A stretch of 64,000 nucleotides of DNA. Origin: Galbula dea. Taxonomy: Eukaryota; Chordata; Aves; Piciformes; Galbulidae. Position numbers and translations under genes: made by a program. Location of the stretch: the NCBI GenBank assembly GCA_013399015.1, contig VWZX01004911.1, positions 2,172,340 to 2,236,339 on the forward strand, read 5' to 3'. How positions within the stretch are numbered: position 1 is the stretch's first letter; each line of letters starts with the position of its first letter. Below the pieces are notes generated by a model that was not told the origin of the DNA, did no database searches, and saw only the letters and a program-made list of their open reading frames with translations. This document shows positions 34,701 to 46,784 of this stretch, piece by piece.

Positions 34701-37700
34701 GCCAAAAAAGAAATCCATGTGCAAATGAAGACATAGCCTGTGAGAGCCAACTGAAAACATGACCATCCTTCTGAGCTTCATGTACATCTAAACTTTACCA
34801 AAACCACCAGGAATAAAGCAGAATGCAGTCTTACATTCCACTTTACCCACACTAGTAACACACCACATTCAGATTAATATCTATTTCCTAACTGTAATGA
34901 GAATGAACTGTTACAAGTGACCTCCAGAGGAAAACCTAGTCAAGTGCATTCCAAAGTGCATTACCTCTCAATTCTGTACCAAAAACCCTGAACAAAACCT
35001 TTTACAAACATTAACCAGCACTAGATTTCATTCTCTTCCTTGTATTGAGATGGATAGATATGTAAATAATCTCTCCTGGTGAGGAAGCAAGCCAATGTTC
35101 TATGTCAAGCACAAGGCATCCAGGGCTTTTGTGCCAATATAGGAGACATGGTTGTAGATTTGAGGCTATGAAATGTATCAAACCAGCAGCCCTGCTGGAT
35201 TAAAGCTCCCATTTCTTGATAGAGAAACATGTGCAGAAGCAATACTGTATTCTCCCTCATCATCAGAGGAGACAATTCTTATTTTATGTAATGTAAAAAC
35301 CAGTGGGCAGAGCAATTGTCATGCTCTAAGTTCACATTAACCACCTCTGCAGTCATTCCTCTGGGCTATTTTTAATTCATTTAATTTAAATTAAATGGAG
35401 AGATAATTTAAGACCTTTTCTATTATCAAAACTAAAAAGAGAGTCAAATCACAGTAAACATGAGGAGAGGGGGCAGAGGGAGAGGAGAGGGGGCAGAGGG
35501 AGAGGAGAAGGGGCAGAGGGGGCAAAATAAAAACCCCAAAACCAACCAACCAAACAAGCAAACAAGACAAAACTTTGGACCTAAAGTCTCTGTAAGCCAA
35601 CCCTCAGTTTCATGACTAGCATTTACCTGTGATTGATAATTTCTACTGTTCCATATTGTTCTAGCCACAGTTTACCAATAATTACATTATGTACACAGCA
35701 GGTTGGGTTTGTCCATGTGTAAGCTTCATTATGCCTGTAAGGAAAAGAGAGAAATAAATCATTTTCTTGAGTCTGAGGTGGAATGCAAGCCTGCTTTTAA
35801 TTCTGGGCATGGCATGGCAAAACACTTAGCACTCCCCCCAACAGCCAGCAGTTAACTTCAAAACAGAAGAGAAACAGACTTTTCTGTACAAGCCAACCCT
35901 GTGTTGTATCTAAACATCAGTGCAAGTTACTAAAGTGATATTCCCTTGATTTCTCTTCCTTCTCACAGAGCTGAAACAGCAAAGTTTACTGCTGCTGTGC
36001 TTTTGATTACAAATGCCAGCTCAACATAAACTGCAGTGCAGGAACTCATCTTTTTCATTTGCACTTTTAAAGGTACCTGTGATAAAACTGAATACTTGCA
36101 GGAGAACTGGGCTGACAAATAACACCTAACAGAGGCTTCTAGTCAGCTACTGCAGCACCACTGCAAAGGTCTTCCTAAAGCTCTTTCCTGTAAACTGTTC
36201 CAAAAATATGCCACAAGTTTCCACATCAGTACATGAGGTCTGCTTCAGTGTCCCAGAAGGCAATTTGGGGGGGGGATGTGTGGTTTTGGGGTATTTTGGT
36301 TAGTGGTTTTAGCACCTGTGGGACACAACAGCACTCTGAGCTTCATAAACATGACATGTTAAAATCCAATTTATTACCCAATTAAATCCTCTCCCCAAAG
36401 GAAGGAGAAGTCCTAGAACTGAAGACTTTTCCCACTTTGTTTCATTTGGGTTTTAACGTTTTGTGAGAAGCTTTCCAAAGATCAGTTAACAGATTCTAAA
36501 TCCTTAAGAGACATGATTCTAAAACTACTTAAAATATTGAATCACAGGATTCCTAATATCAACTCAACAGAGCCAAAGCCACCTATTCTCACTCATCTCT
36601 CCACCCTGGTAAAAGAAATGCTGAAGTTACCTGGATTGCAATCAAGTCTGTGTTAGGAAAGCTTGCAAACTCTAATATTAAACAGAAATACAGAAACTAG
36701 TGGTGTCCTCTTGGTAACAAATATCTTGCACTTCTACTTCCAGTAAGCATGCAGAGAGCACTCTTATTTAATGCTTCCAACCAGTCTGTCATCTTCCAGC
36801 ACAAAGAAAAAGCAGATCACTGACATTTGACTGTTTTCCAGAGCAAGCTGTGTTCAAGCTCACTTCAGAACAATAACTACTGTTCAAGTGGGGGGAAAAA
36901 AATACCAGTCCCCTCCCCATTCATCCCAGCAACCTCTACTTGACAGCAAAAGCTGGACAGCAGAACACAAACCACTCATGGCCAGTGCTGATCAATGGAA
37001 GCTGGAGAAGGAAGAAGTGTGGTTTTTAATGCATGTTTGGAAAACACAGCCCTGGTTAACAGACATGCAGTACTTAACATTCAACTTGCAATTCTGCTTC
37101 CTAAACAGTTACTTGTTCACTCAGGCCCTGAGCAGTTCCCAGACTACTCAGAGCAACAGAATGGCATGAAGCACAACACTCAGAGGGCTCAAGATTTGAT
37201 TTCAACTTCTGCTGCTATCTTGAAGCAATTATTTAAAGTGAGTGCTTTGATCATTTCTATTCCAGTTTAAATCTGTGCCCTGTCATTTACTTAGGCAGAG
37301 CAAGAATTTTAATAGGCTTCAAAATAAAGGCTCTCTCTCCAACAACAAACTCCATTCTGGGAATGTCTGTATCCTACACTAACATTTATAGTTCCTTCTA
37401 CATTCAGTAGAAATTTCCTCTCTTTCCATCACCATTTCTAGTCAAGATCAGTGCATACTTTACAAGCTTAGATGCCAGCAGTTCCACAAATAAACTCTAC
37501 TTTCAAAAGAAACTCTAGGAGAAGTCAGTGCTTGCTATGCCAGGGATGTTGACTCAATTAATTGAGACCAAATGCCTGGAGATTTCCTAAGAGATTTCCA
37601 AACAACCTCAGAGTTAGGACTGAGGAAAGCTTTTAGAAAAGCACCTCTAAGTGCTCAGCTGCAGAATGCTTGTTTTTTTGCAACTATTACCTAGTGCATC

Positions 37701-40700
37701 ACTGTGTCCTGCTTGGGAAAGCTCAAGAGTCTTAGTGCCACCAGGGCACAAACCAGCTTACAGACAGGCAAGTAATTTATGAGAGACATAAGCAAGGCTG
37801 GAGGAATCTGGAGGAGGAAGTAATCCTAATTTTAACAGGAAGGTGATCACACACAGGAAGGGAGGGTTCAACAGGTGACAAGGCAACCCTGACAAGTTCC
37901 TCACCCCCTCTCATCACATGCAACAGCTACTCCAAAGGTGCAGCTCTTTCCACACAAACAGATACACATCAACAATTCCAACCAAACCAACATTTGAAAG
38001 CAAACCAAGCTGGAAAAGCCTGAGAACAGAATTTGGTCTCTTTCCATTTTTCAGCCCTTCACTGAAACAGCTTTCAGTAGCATTCTATTTTTAAGAAATG
38101 TTATATTTTCATAGTGGAAAAACTGGGTCAAACTGCTACAGCTCTGCAAGCATGGCATAACTTAACAGGACAGAGCCCTGAAATGAAGCAGTGACAACTA
38201 ACTTCTAAATAAACTCTGACCACCTCTTCTATGAAGAGCCAATAGAAGGATTAGCACCTAGCTTTTTAGTCAAGTCCATGTTAAGGAGATCAACAGAGAA
38301 AAGGTTTTTATGTCTCATACTCACTTGAGAAGCTCCAAAGTGATTGTTCCTCGAGGCTCTGCTTCTATGCTCTTCCCCCAGAACTTGAGTTTGGGATAGA
38401 TTGAGCCATGGAAAATAAAGTCCTTATTGAGGCCTTCAGAATAAAATGCACTAATAGGTGGGTGGTGGCTGACTTGCTCAGATATAAACCTAAAGCCTAA
38501 ATCCTCCCTAGCAACAACAAAAAGAGAGCATTAAACAGTATTTTTTTTAGTGTTACAAGAGAAAAGAATTGATACTTTCAGGCTGAGGGATTTTTAGATT
38601 TACCTGAAGATGAGACCTTTCCTTTCCTATGCCCATGACAGTTAAAATTAATGACACAAAGTAATTTGTACTCTGAATACTTTATACCCAGAACCAACCC
38701 ACAAACACCTAAATTACTTTCTAGTAATATATTATTACTTCAAAATATATTATATTATCTATATTATATATTATAATAATAATAAATAATATATATAAAT
38801 CTATATGATTATTATATTAGTAATAAATAACCTGAAGAAGTTTTACTGAAGTCACTCATGATAACACTGAAAGTCTTTGGGCAGCAGGTGAAAGTCTGAC
38901 TGATGTTTATTTTCCCCACTGCAGACATCCAGCTTGTTTAATAAACAAATGAGTGAACTCCTTCAGACTAACTCCTTTATCTGACATGATCATTAAAACA
39001 CTATTGGAATTAATTAATAGTGTCTGGGCAGGAAATGTCTTGGGTGGGAGAACATGGACCAGTTTTCCTCTGACTAATTTAAAGCATACTCTGCCAAACC
39101 CTAGAAATATAACTACTAGCTTTTAGAACAACCTGTCAAAGACTTCAAGATGGTTTGGGGAAAGACATTTTAGCAATACTCAAAGAGATTTTCACAGTTT
39201 TATTTATTTCACTGAGTTTTATTTATTTCACTGAATAAACAACCAAACTAGCATAAGTCTCTGCTAACTCAAGAACATAAATAGCCCCAGCTCCTAATTT
39301 AAGGTAACAATTACCTGGTTAATTCATAGGTTTCTCCTAACAGTGGGTTAAATGGTTTGCCAGTTCTCTCCCACTGAGAAGCAACAGCAGAAACTGCAAA
39401 AGCAGCTACAGCCTATAAACAAATGAAGAATACACTGTTATGAGAACAGTACATTAGAACTTTGTTTAATAGATTTGCTGCACATTACAGTATTCAATCA
39501 TTCTCCAAAACAAACAAAAGTGCTATATATTGCTTAAGGCCAAAACATTTCTCAGCCATAAGATAAGTGATCTAGAAGTGGGGAAATATAAGCAGTTAAT
39601 TAGAATCTCTTTTCCAAAAGGAATTATTTTATGTAATGAAGCTTGACAGGTAAAACTCTGCCCCATGCTTCTCCACCTGCCTCTAAGAGGACAGCCTGGG
39701 TTTTAAATCTGCTTTTCCCCTGTTTTGACTGTTCCCCACACTCAGCAACTTAGGAACAAAGAATTGCTTTTCTTAGTGCCAGGCAAGCATTATTTCTAAC
39801 ACAGATGAGATTTCTTGAATCATACCAGCAAGTAGAGATGATACTTAGAAGCTGCTGAAGGCTGATAAGTAGGGGTAGGTACTACACAGACAGAGAACAC
39901 AAGATATACCTGCCAGTTTCACTGAAGCCAAACCAGAGCTATGAGCAACAGCAACATAACCTCATGTAGACAGGCCTGGCTTCATCATATTCAGATCCAC
40001 AACCAGAGCTATGAGCAACACCAACATAACCTCATGTAGACAGGCCTGGCTTCATCACATTCAGATCCTCACTGTGAGGCCAGCCAGGTTCTACATTCTG
40101 CTCTCAACAACACTCAGTTTGGGAGAAGAAGAGAGTGGGGAATAAAAGGCTTGTCTCTTTTGCAACAATTCTCCATCCAGTAACTTACAAATCATGGAGC
40201 CATTCAACAAATCAATTTAGGCTGACTTGAAGCCAAGATTTCATTGCCACAATACAGGAACCCATAAGAAGAGTGAGAGTTAAAGCAGTCTTGGAAAAGG
40301 GTAGAGGTTCTTGGGCATCATCAGCTGCAGTACTCTCCTGCACCAGACTTTGAGGCAAACTTTGTGCACAGAATCAAGTGTGAAAATGTCACAAATACCT
40401 GATACAGCCACAATAAAACAAGGAACCTGGGTGTTCTTCTGAGAGCCCCAGAGAAAGAAATAGCACTAAGTGAGAAATTCTCTTACAATGAAAGTCTCTG
40501 AGAGAGAAAACCTCTTCTGAACTAAGCAGAAGGTGGGAGCTGTTACCTACCTGCATTCTTTCCAGGGGGTCTGCATGGCTACAAGCCTTGTTAATGAGGT
40601 ATATGTGTTCCATATATTCTGTTATTCGTTGAAGGAAGCTCAATGGCTCATTGAAGACAATGGGCATTGTGATCTTAGACAGCTCCTAGATAACAAAAAG

Positions 40701-43700
40701 AGAAGTCAGCTGAGTCTTGTGCCTAAGAAACTAACAACTGACAATAACAATGATTGTGCAAATAACTTGTGAGTTAGTTTATTTAAAGAGTTCTTCAGAA
40801 GACATTTGTCAAGCCTGCAGTAGGCCTCGAAGTGCTGCAGCTGAAAGGGGCTAGAAGCAGCTCAGAAACTTACTAGCAACCTGAAAGAACAAACAACTTC
40901 AAATGTTGATCTAGCCAACCTAGTAAATTGAAGACAAATTTTACCTTCAATTCTGTGGTCTACATAAACCAGAAGAGCTTAATATTTCCACAGATAGCAG
41001 CAATGTGCCAACCAGCTCATTACTGATACTGAAGTACCATGTATTCCTTTGAAATCCCCACATACCTCTTTGCATAAAATCCAGCTATTTTACTGCAGTA
41101 GCTACACATTATCTCTTGAAAGGAACACTTACATAGAGAATAGCATTTGAATTGCTCTAACAAGTTTTAGTGGTTTTATTCAAGCAACCTCTTATTTGAG
41201 TCAGAATGTTTCTCATTTCACATGTGGATACAAGACAGACATGAAATTCACACAGATTTCCAATTCCTGAGGTCTTTTACTATAACCAAGCAAATTTAGC
41301 TGTTTCATTAAAAGGCTGCACTCCTGACTGAGCACTAAACCATCACTTAAGTGCTTGAAACATAGAGGAAAGCAAGTTTAGATTCCCTACAGGAAAAAAA
41401 AGCCACCACAAAATGCACCCAGTTTTATTCTGTGCCTTTAGGTTTAAGCAATAAAATGAAGCAGTGGAAGTTAGGAGACCTAACAGCAGCATATCTTTCA
41501 TCCAAACTAACTTACCAGTCCAATGCATTTTTTTAATATGCTCCACACACTAAAATCACTTCTAGAAAACATTGGGGCAGGTAATGATGTCCTGGAAGCA
41601 GAAGAAACAAACTGTTACCATCAGCCCCTTGAACAAGAAGACATTTTCATTTGTAGGTATAGAGCAATTTCTAAAGGAAGCAAAGCACCAACCTAGAGCT
41701 GACACAGGAAGCAGACAAGTGAAATGTCTTTTCAGTTCTAGAGAGCAGTAATGATAATGAGCCAGCATGTACTCACTTCTCATTTACTGTGCAGTACTGG
41801 GTGTTTACCTGTGTCTCTTAATTCCATTCTCTTGAATCTCTGTCTCTCCATTATGCTTTCCAGTCCTATTGCTTTGGTGAGGATCTAGATCAAGCATTTC
41901 TGCAACTTTATGATTTGCTTCTGAAAAGTCTCCTGAGGAATTGTCAGAATCAAAGCCTGGAGAAAAACCAAAAGACAATAGATTTCTTAGGACCCTTTTT
42001 ATGCCACAGAGTGCCACTCACATCTTGTCATTCTCACAGCATAAATACACATATACCTGGTTATTTTATTGTAAAGAACATCACAATGAAACCCCTTTAT
42101 TAAGTGACCTGACTTCCAAGCATCTTTAGAGCCAAGTATCACAGTAGAATCAAACATTCTCAACAGATCTTTCATTCTGCTGAATAAAAAATCATTTCAG
42201 AATCCTTCAGGTTCTTCAGAAGCTCCTAACCAGATTAGCTCTATTGTCTCTTCTTCAGAGCTGCAGTGTGATTACAAGAATTTGTTCAGTTCTCTGGTTT
42301 CCCTCAAAAAATTTAACTTAGCCTCCTTATAGTGCAAACAGGCAAGGAGCAGAAAAGAGCAAAGGGTCAAACACCCAGACTACTAGAAACGTAGGATATC
42401 TGACTTCTTTTGCCAGCCATGTGTGCAAAGCATTTAACACACTCCTAATGGTTACAGCACCAACCTGCAGGCACCCAGATGAATCATTCCTGGAGCTCTC
42501 CAGGTGACCCAAAGCCACCCAAAGTAGGTGGCTCCACTTCCTATGACCCAGCTCCACTCATTTGGGTAGACAGCTACTGGAAATATGATTGTGACTAAAT
42601 GTCAGCACCCCCAACAACAATAACAACATACTTTGAACTCCTTCAACTATTAAAAAAGTCAAACCACTAAGAACCTGCAGCAACACAAGCTTCTGTAATC
42701 AAACTGCTCTAAGTACAAGCTGGACTAAACCAACAAGCCAAGATTTTAGTCTAATGATTGTATTTTCTTTAAGTCATGCTAATTCCCTCCACACACACAC
42801 TTAGAATCACCAGGAGCACATCAATCTTTCCCTTAACATCTCCCTTCATTAGAGCAGTTCCTACAAGGCACACATTCAGAAACAAAAAGCTGTGGGTTTG
42901 ATAGGGATCCAGACCATGACAGTACCATTCCAAACTGCACAAGGAAGTGTCACCACTAGGATCCCTGTTGGCAAACAGCAGGTGCAATGGCTGATGTCAT
43001 GCATTAAACCATCTCCTGCATTTTGATGTCACAAGCATGTAATTATACAGCATTATCCACACCTTAGCAGTCTTAGTACTTACTTGGAAAGTATTCTACT
43101 CATATATATATACAAACACACATATATATTCAGGTTATTATTATGAAGACTACCCTGAAACACCTGTCTTAAATAAAAGTCAAGCCCCAGCAAAATATTT
43201 ATCATCTACAACTGGCATTTCTAACCACATCTTAGCTTTCTTTGGAACCTGTTACAGTTCCAGGAGATGGAAAAGGCAACTCCTCTAGGGCATAACAAAA
43301 TAACTGTTATTAGTTTGACTGATGAAGTTGGAAAACACAGATGAGCTTTCTGGTCTATGTGCCCTTTCCCAGAAAGCTGATCAAGCACATGTAATATAAG
43401 GAATAGCATCACATTTAATGGGCACCTCAACCTTGAACTTGCCAAACTGAGTAGCTAAGTTCTACTTACAGGACAGTTAAAGCCACAAGCAGCAAGGATA
43501 AAAATGGGATTTAAAAAGGGCATAGGGGACCACACCCAGAAATAAAATGTCATGAAGTAGCTTCATCAAAACTTGTGCATGTTAAGGGTGAAACAAAAGC
43601 CTTTAAAAAGTCTTAAAATCTTCAAGTCAAATACTTGAGTGACAACATTAATCTATTTCAAGAGCTAAGAAAAAGTGACTTGCCAGTAACTCTAGTTTTC

Positions 43701-46655
43701 TTAGTCTTCTTCTTCCACATCCTGCAAATGAAACAAGTCCACTCAGACTACACTAGCCATCCACCTAGGAGGGAGCAGAGGCACACACTGTGCTGTGAAT
43801 CATGTGTGTGGACACAAGACCTCCCCTTTGTACAGTCAGCAACTGCTTTAAACACCAATTAAGCCTTGTCACTCAAGACAGGGAATCAAAACAGGACAGT
43901 ACTGAGAACCTTCAGACCTAAAAAGGGCAGAAGGAATAGGGATAGACATGCTGGAAGTGTAGACAGTAAGTGAAGCAAGAGGTAATTACAAGCCCCTCTT
44001 CAGACCACAGAGCCATACAGCACTGCTGACAGAAGCCAAGCCAGACCTTCAGGATCCCCAGTGCTTCAGCACTGTGGCAGAATGCACTGATTCAGTTTGA
44101 TCCAGACAGTATGAAAATATGTAAGTTTGACAGTAGATAGCTCACTTCCTCTTCCCCAGGTGAAAGCAACAGTTTAGAGTGAATAGCCAAGCAACAGGAA
44201 CCAGCAGGGCAATCCCCTCATAAACACACCAGGCTGGATGGATTAACCTCATGGGCACAGAAACTGATTTCCATAAAACATATTTAAAATGTTTAAAAAA
44301 CATTAAACTATTCAAGTTTGTCCAAAATCCACTGCCCTAGCAACTGGGCCAGCATTTTCCTGTCCTGTGGAAACCCTGTCACAAACCAATTTGGCAAAGA
44401 GAATACCAACAGATTTCATGTTCTGAGAGAAGAGAAGCATGTTGAAGACATGTGGTCTTCAACAACTCTGCAATGAGAATAAGAAACCCAAGGTAACATA
44501 GGCTAAGGGCAAGTGATCCAAGCTACATGCTCCCCATCTCACATAAAATATCAGAGACCCTGAAATTCATCAAAGGATTGACCACTTCACTTGATCCAGC
44601 CTCAGAAAACACAACCTCCTGTATCTGAGAAACAGCAGATGTTGTGCTGTCAAGAAACTGAGAGCACAGGTAACAACATTCCCAAGAAATTCCCAAGGGG
44701 AGTACTCACCCATGAAGTAAGGATGTCAAGTGTGCAAGTAATCAGCAATGCTAATAACCCCTGAAAGCAAAGCAACTTCTCTCCATGGAAGCTCTTTACT
44801 GGTCACTAACTCAATTCATCACCTATGTAACACACTCCTTCCTGCACATTTCCCAGTGTAATCATCATCCAGTCAGGGTCAAACCATCTGCCAGGAGGAG
44901 GATTCCCAGCCCCATCACATGAGCATGTCTCTTGGATGTGATGGGGACAGTGTCAGAAGCAGGAAACTTGTCAGCAAAAGAGATCAAATCCACCACAACA
45001 GAAAGCAGAGGTCTTCTGAGGATAGATGCATGTTCTAGAAGTCATCCAAAAAATTTAAGGGACAGGCAGGCATGATCAGGACCCACTAGAACCTAAAAAG
45101 TTGAGCAAAGCACCATCTAAAACATGGTATGCAGCCCAGGGCACTAACAGGAGCAAAGAGTTGCAACAAGCACTGGCAGCTGGGGAACACCAATACAGAA
45201 AGATCTATTTACAGTTCTTCTTAACATCATATTTATGTATGACTTGGACAAGACACAGCTACAAAGAACTAGGTCTAGACTGCACTAGGTTTGTGCAAGT
45301 AATCCATCAAACTGTTAGCAGCTCCTAAACCAGAGTGTTCAAACACAGATGACTCAAATCACTGAGGGCTGGGTATTTCTGCAGCAAGAGACACAGGCAT
45401 GCACCAACATCAAAGCTGTACCACACATACTTACAGCACACTTCACCTTTTCCAGGGGGGGAAAAAAAACCCCTAACTAGTCCATTTATGGCTGAGCTCA
45501 TGGAACTGAAAGATTACTAGAGATATACAAGTACAACCACTCTGTTTTCAAGATTTTATGGCAGTATGATTTGATTTTACAGATGAATTTGGAGTACCAG
45601 CCCCTATCACTCCTAGTTAGCATGAATGCAACCCAAATCTCCTTCTCTACTCCATGACATAATTGTGACAAGTCCTATACTGCCTGCTGTCAGTCACACT
45701 GCTTCATCCAACCCCCTCTGTTTACTCCTCATATGAATCTCCAGCCAACCATGTCTAGGTCTGACTTCCCCACTTGTATCTACAATGCTGCTTCCATCCC
45801 TTCAGCTTTCACCCTTCTTATTATTCTCTCTTCATTCCCTGAGTTCAGCACACTAAGCACTCCACACTCACCACTGCCAGCACTTCTCAGCTCACCTCTC
45901 TGACAAGACTTCTGAAGAGACACTGGAGTGGAAGACTTACATATTGTTTGAGATCTTTGAAAGGATGACAATTTTTCAATTTAAATACTTTAAGCACTTT
46001 ATTTCCCCACTAAAACCATGCAAACCTCTTCTATGTAACCATTCATTGTTGTTAAAGCAAAGAAAAGTACTATTTGACACTGCTCAAGTGTGAGGTGATT
46101 CATGTTTGCTTTTCTCCAAACAACACTGGATTGCAGAGACTTTTGGCTCCCTACCTTGAAAGCAAACTTTTACAGTCATTTGTTTCTGCCTAGAAAAAAA
46201 ACAACATTTCCTACTTCAGTTCTTCAGAACAAGTTTTCCATTCAAATAAAGAAATCAATAAAATCACAACAGAAGTCACCTCCAGAAGATATTTTTACCT
46301 TTCCAATGGAGCATCACTTCTGAAGCTGCTATTCCATTACCTGCATCTTGCAGAACTCAAGCAGAGTTTGGCCACTACAGGACTGTCAGAGTGATAAAGT
46401 GCCAGCCAGCATTAAGCTGGAATAACATCTCCCTCATTGCCAAGGCTGAACCTGAACTGTAAATCTTCCTTTCTTTTTTTCAGCAGATAGCACTACAAGT
46501 TTTACCAACAGAGATGTACTTTTTCCTCATGAACAGCAACACATTACCAGCCCTTCAGCACACAGAGAACACAGCTGAGAGCTTGTTTCCTTTCCCTGGC
46601 ACCCTGGGCATCACTCACCCGTAACGGCATCATAAAACTCTTCTTCACTGTTCAT
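28750..46655 (-). CDS. OSBPL2: Oxysterol-binding protein-related protein 2 (ORP2)
   Basis: Lipid transfer protein of the OSBP family, short type without a PH domain. In mammals it carries cholesterol and PI(4,5)P2 between ER/lipid droplets and the plasma membrane, and human variants cause dominant deafness. Coding exons in order: 46619-46655, 41809-41956, 41516-41591, 40551-40685, 39315-39412, 38325-38507, 35627-35734, 34414-34503, 33651-33774, 31654-31782, 30768-30891, 29995-30085, 28750-28852. They total 1,446 nt, or 481 aa (human 480), with all phases joining. The start is ATG at 46653-46655 (MNSEEEFYDAVTG) and the stop is TGA at 28750-28752 after NFSDCPDIY. Residues 8-20 hold an FFAT-like motif and acidic tract. 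The lipid-binding domain follows (LPAPMFSRSDFSVW, EQVSHHPP, WTNPTCCVHN, CVLNFKPCG, YGKWTECLW, GSKLLWRINCRPPNS), then a basic coiled EKERLEEKQRAARKER segment. The fourteen-exon layout, with a non-coding first exon, equals the human gene. Confidence 0.97.
33306..33326. repeat. T10-A11 perfect inverted repeat
   Basis: Ten T followed directly by eleven A, in the OSBPL2 intron 31783-33650. It could form a foldback. Confidence 0.9.
35461..35520 (+). repeat. G-rich 20-bp minisatellite, three copies
   Basis: Three head-to-tail 20-bp units of the form (A/T)GAGGAGAGGGGGCAGAGGG, with one or two differences between them, in the OSBPL2 intron 34504-35626. The G runs could form a quadruplex on the plus strand, which is the template for OSBPL2. 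Confidence 0.95.
35735..38324 (-). other. OSBPL2: OSBPL2 2.6-kb intron
   Basis: No exon or recognised transposon. A short G8 run lies near 36,268-36,275. The remainder is unique AT-rich intronic sequence with only chance open frames. Confidence 0.7.
38456..38479 (-). other. OSBPL2: OSBP signature EQVSHHPP
   Basis: The eight-residue fingerprint of the oxysterol-binding domain is encoded without change. Its paired histidines contact the phosphoinositide headgroup in OSBP-family structures. Loss of this motif would argue against lipid transfer; it is intact here. Confidence 0.98.
38723..38830. repeat. AT-rich low-complexity tract
   Basis: About 108 bp made almost only of A and T (ATATTAT, AATAAT and TATATA runs), within the OSBPL2 intron 38508-39314. 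Simple repeat. Confidence 0.93.
39197..39234. repeat. 19-bp perfect tandem duplication
   Basis: The unit GTTTTATTTATTTCACTGA occurs twice in a row, 80 bp downstream of the OSBPL2 exon 39315-39412 in transcript order. Intronic. Confidence 0.9.
39931..40070. repeat. 70-bp tandem duplication, two copies
   Basis: Copies at 39931-40000 and 40001-40070 match at 67 of 70 positions by my count, both starting AACCAGAGCTATGAGCAACA. The low divergence suggests a recent local duplication in the OSBPL2 intron 39413-40550. Confidence 0.95.
41957..46618 (-). other. OSBPL2: OSBPL2 intron 2
   Basis: 4.7 kb between the first and second coding exons. It contains a TA/CA microsatellite at 43101-43130. I found no exon, tRNA-like cloverleaf or recognisable transposon, though old diverged repeats could be missed by eye. 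Confidence 0.65.
43101..43130. repeat. TA/CA microsatellite
   Basis: An alternating CATATATATATA run, then ACACA and ATATATAT, in OSBPL2 intron 2. Confidence 0.9.
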
Positions 46656-46784
46656 CCTTCAGTGTGAAGTCTCTGCACAGCCAAGCCAGCTTCCTCTAAT
46701 GCATCCTTGAACTTGATTCAGAGATTAAGTCTCTGTGTGCTGTCAAAGTCTTCTTTTTGCAAATACCCAGCTGCTTCAGATGAT
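46656..46784 (-). other. OSBPL2: OSBPL2 exon 2, 5' UTR part
   Basis: The acceptor CTCAAACAG ends at 46785 and the exon runs to the ATG at 46655. It holds a two-codon uORF and no other ATG on the minus strand. It would be spliced to the non-coding exon 1 near 59,700. Confidence 0.7.
46696..46704 (-). CDS. Two-codon upstream ORF (Met-His-stop)
   Basis: ATG CAT TAG in the OSBPL2 leader, 40 bases before the main start. Its context, AAGG-ATG, is the same as that of the main start. A possible brake on OSBPL2 translation; inference only. Confidence 0.5.
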   Translation of the reverse strand: MH

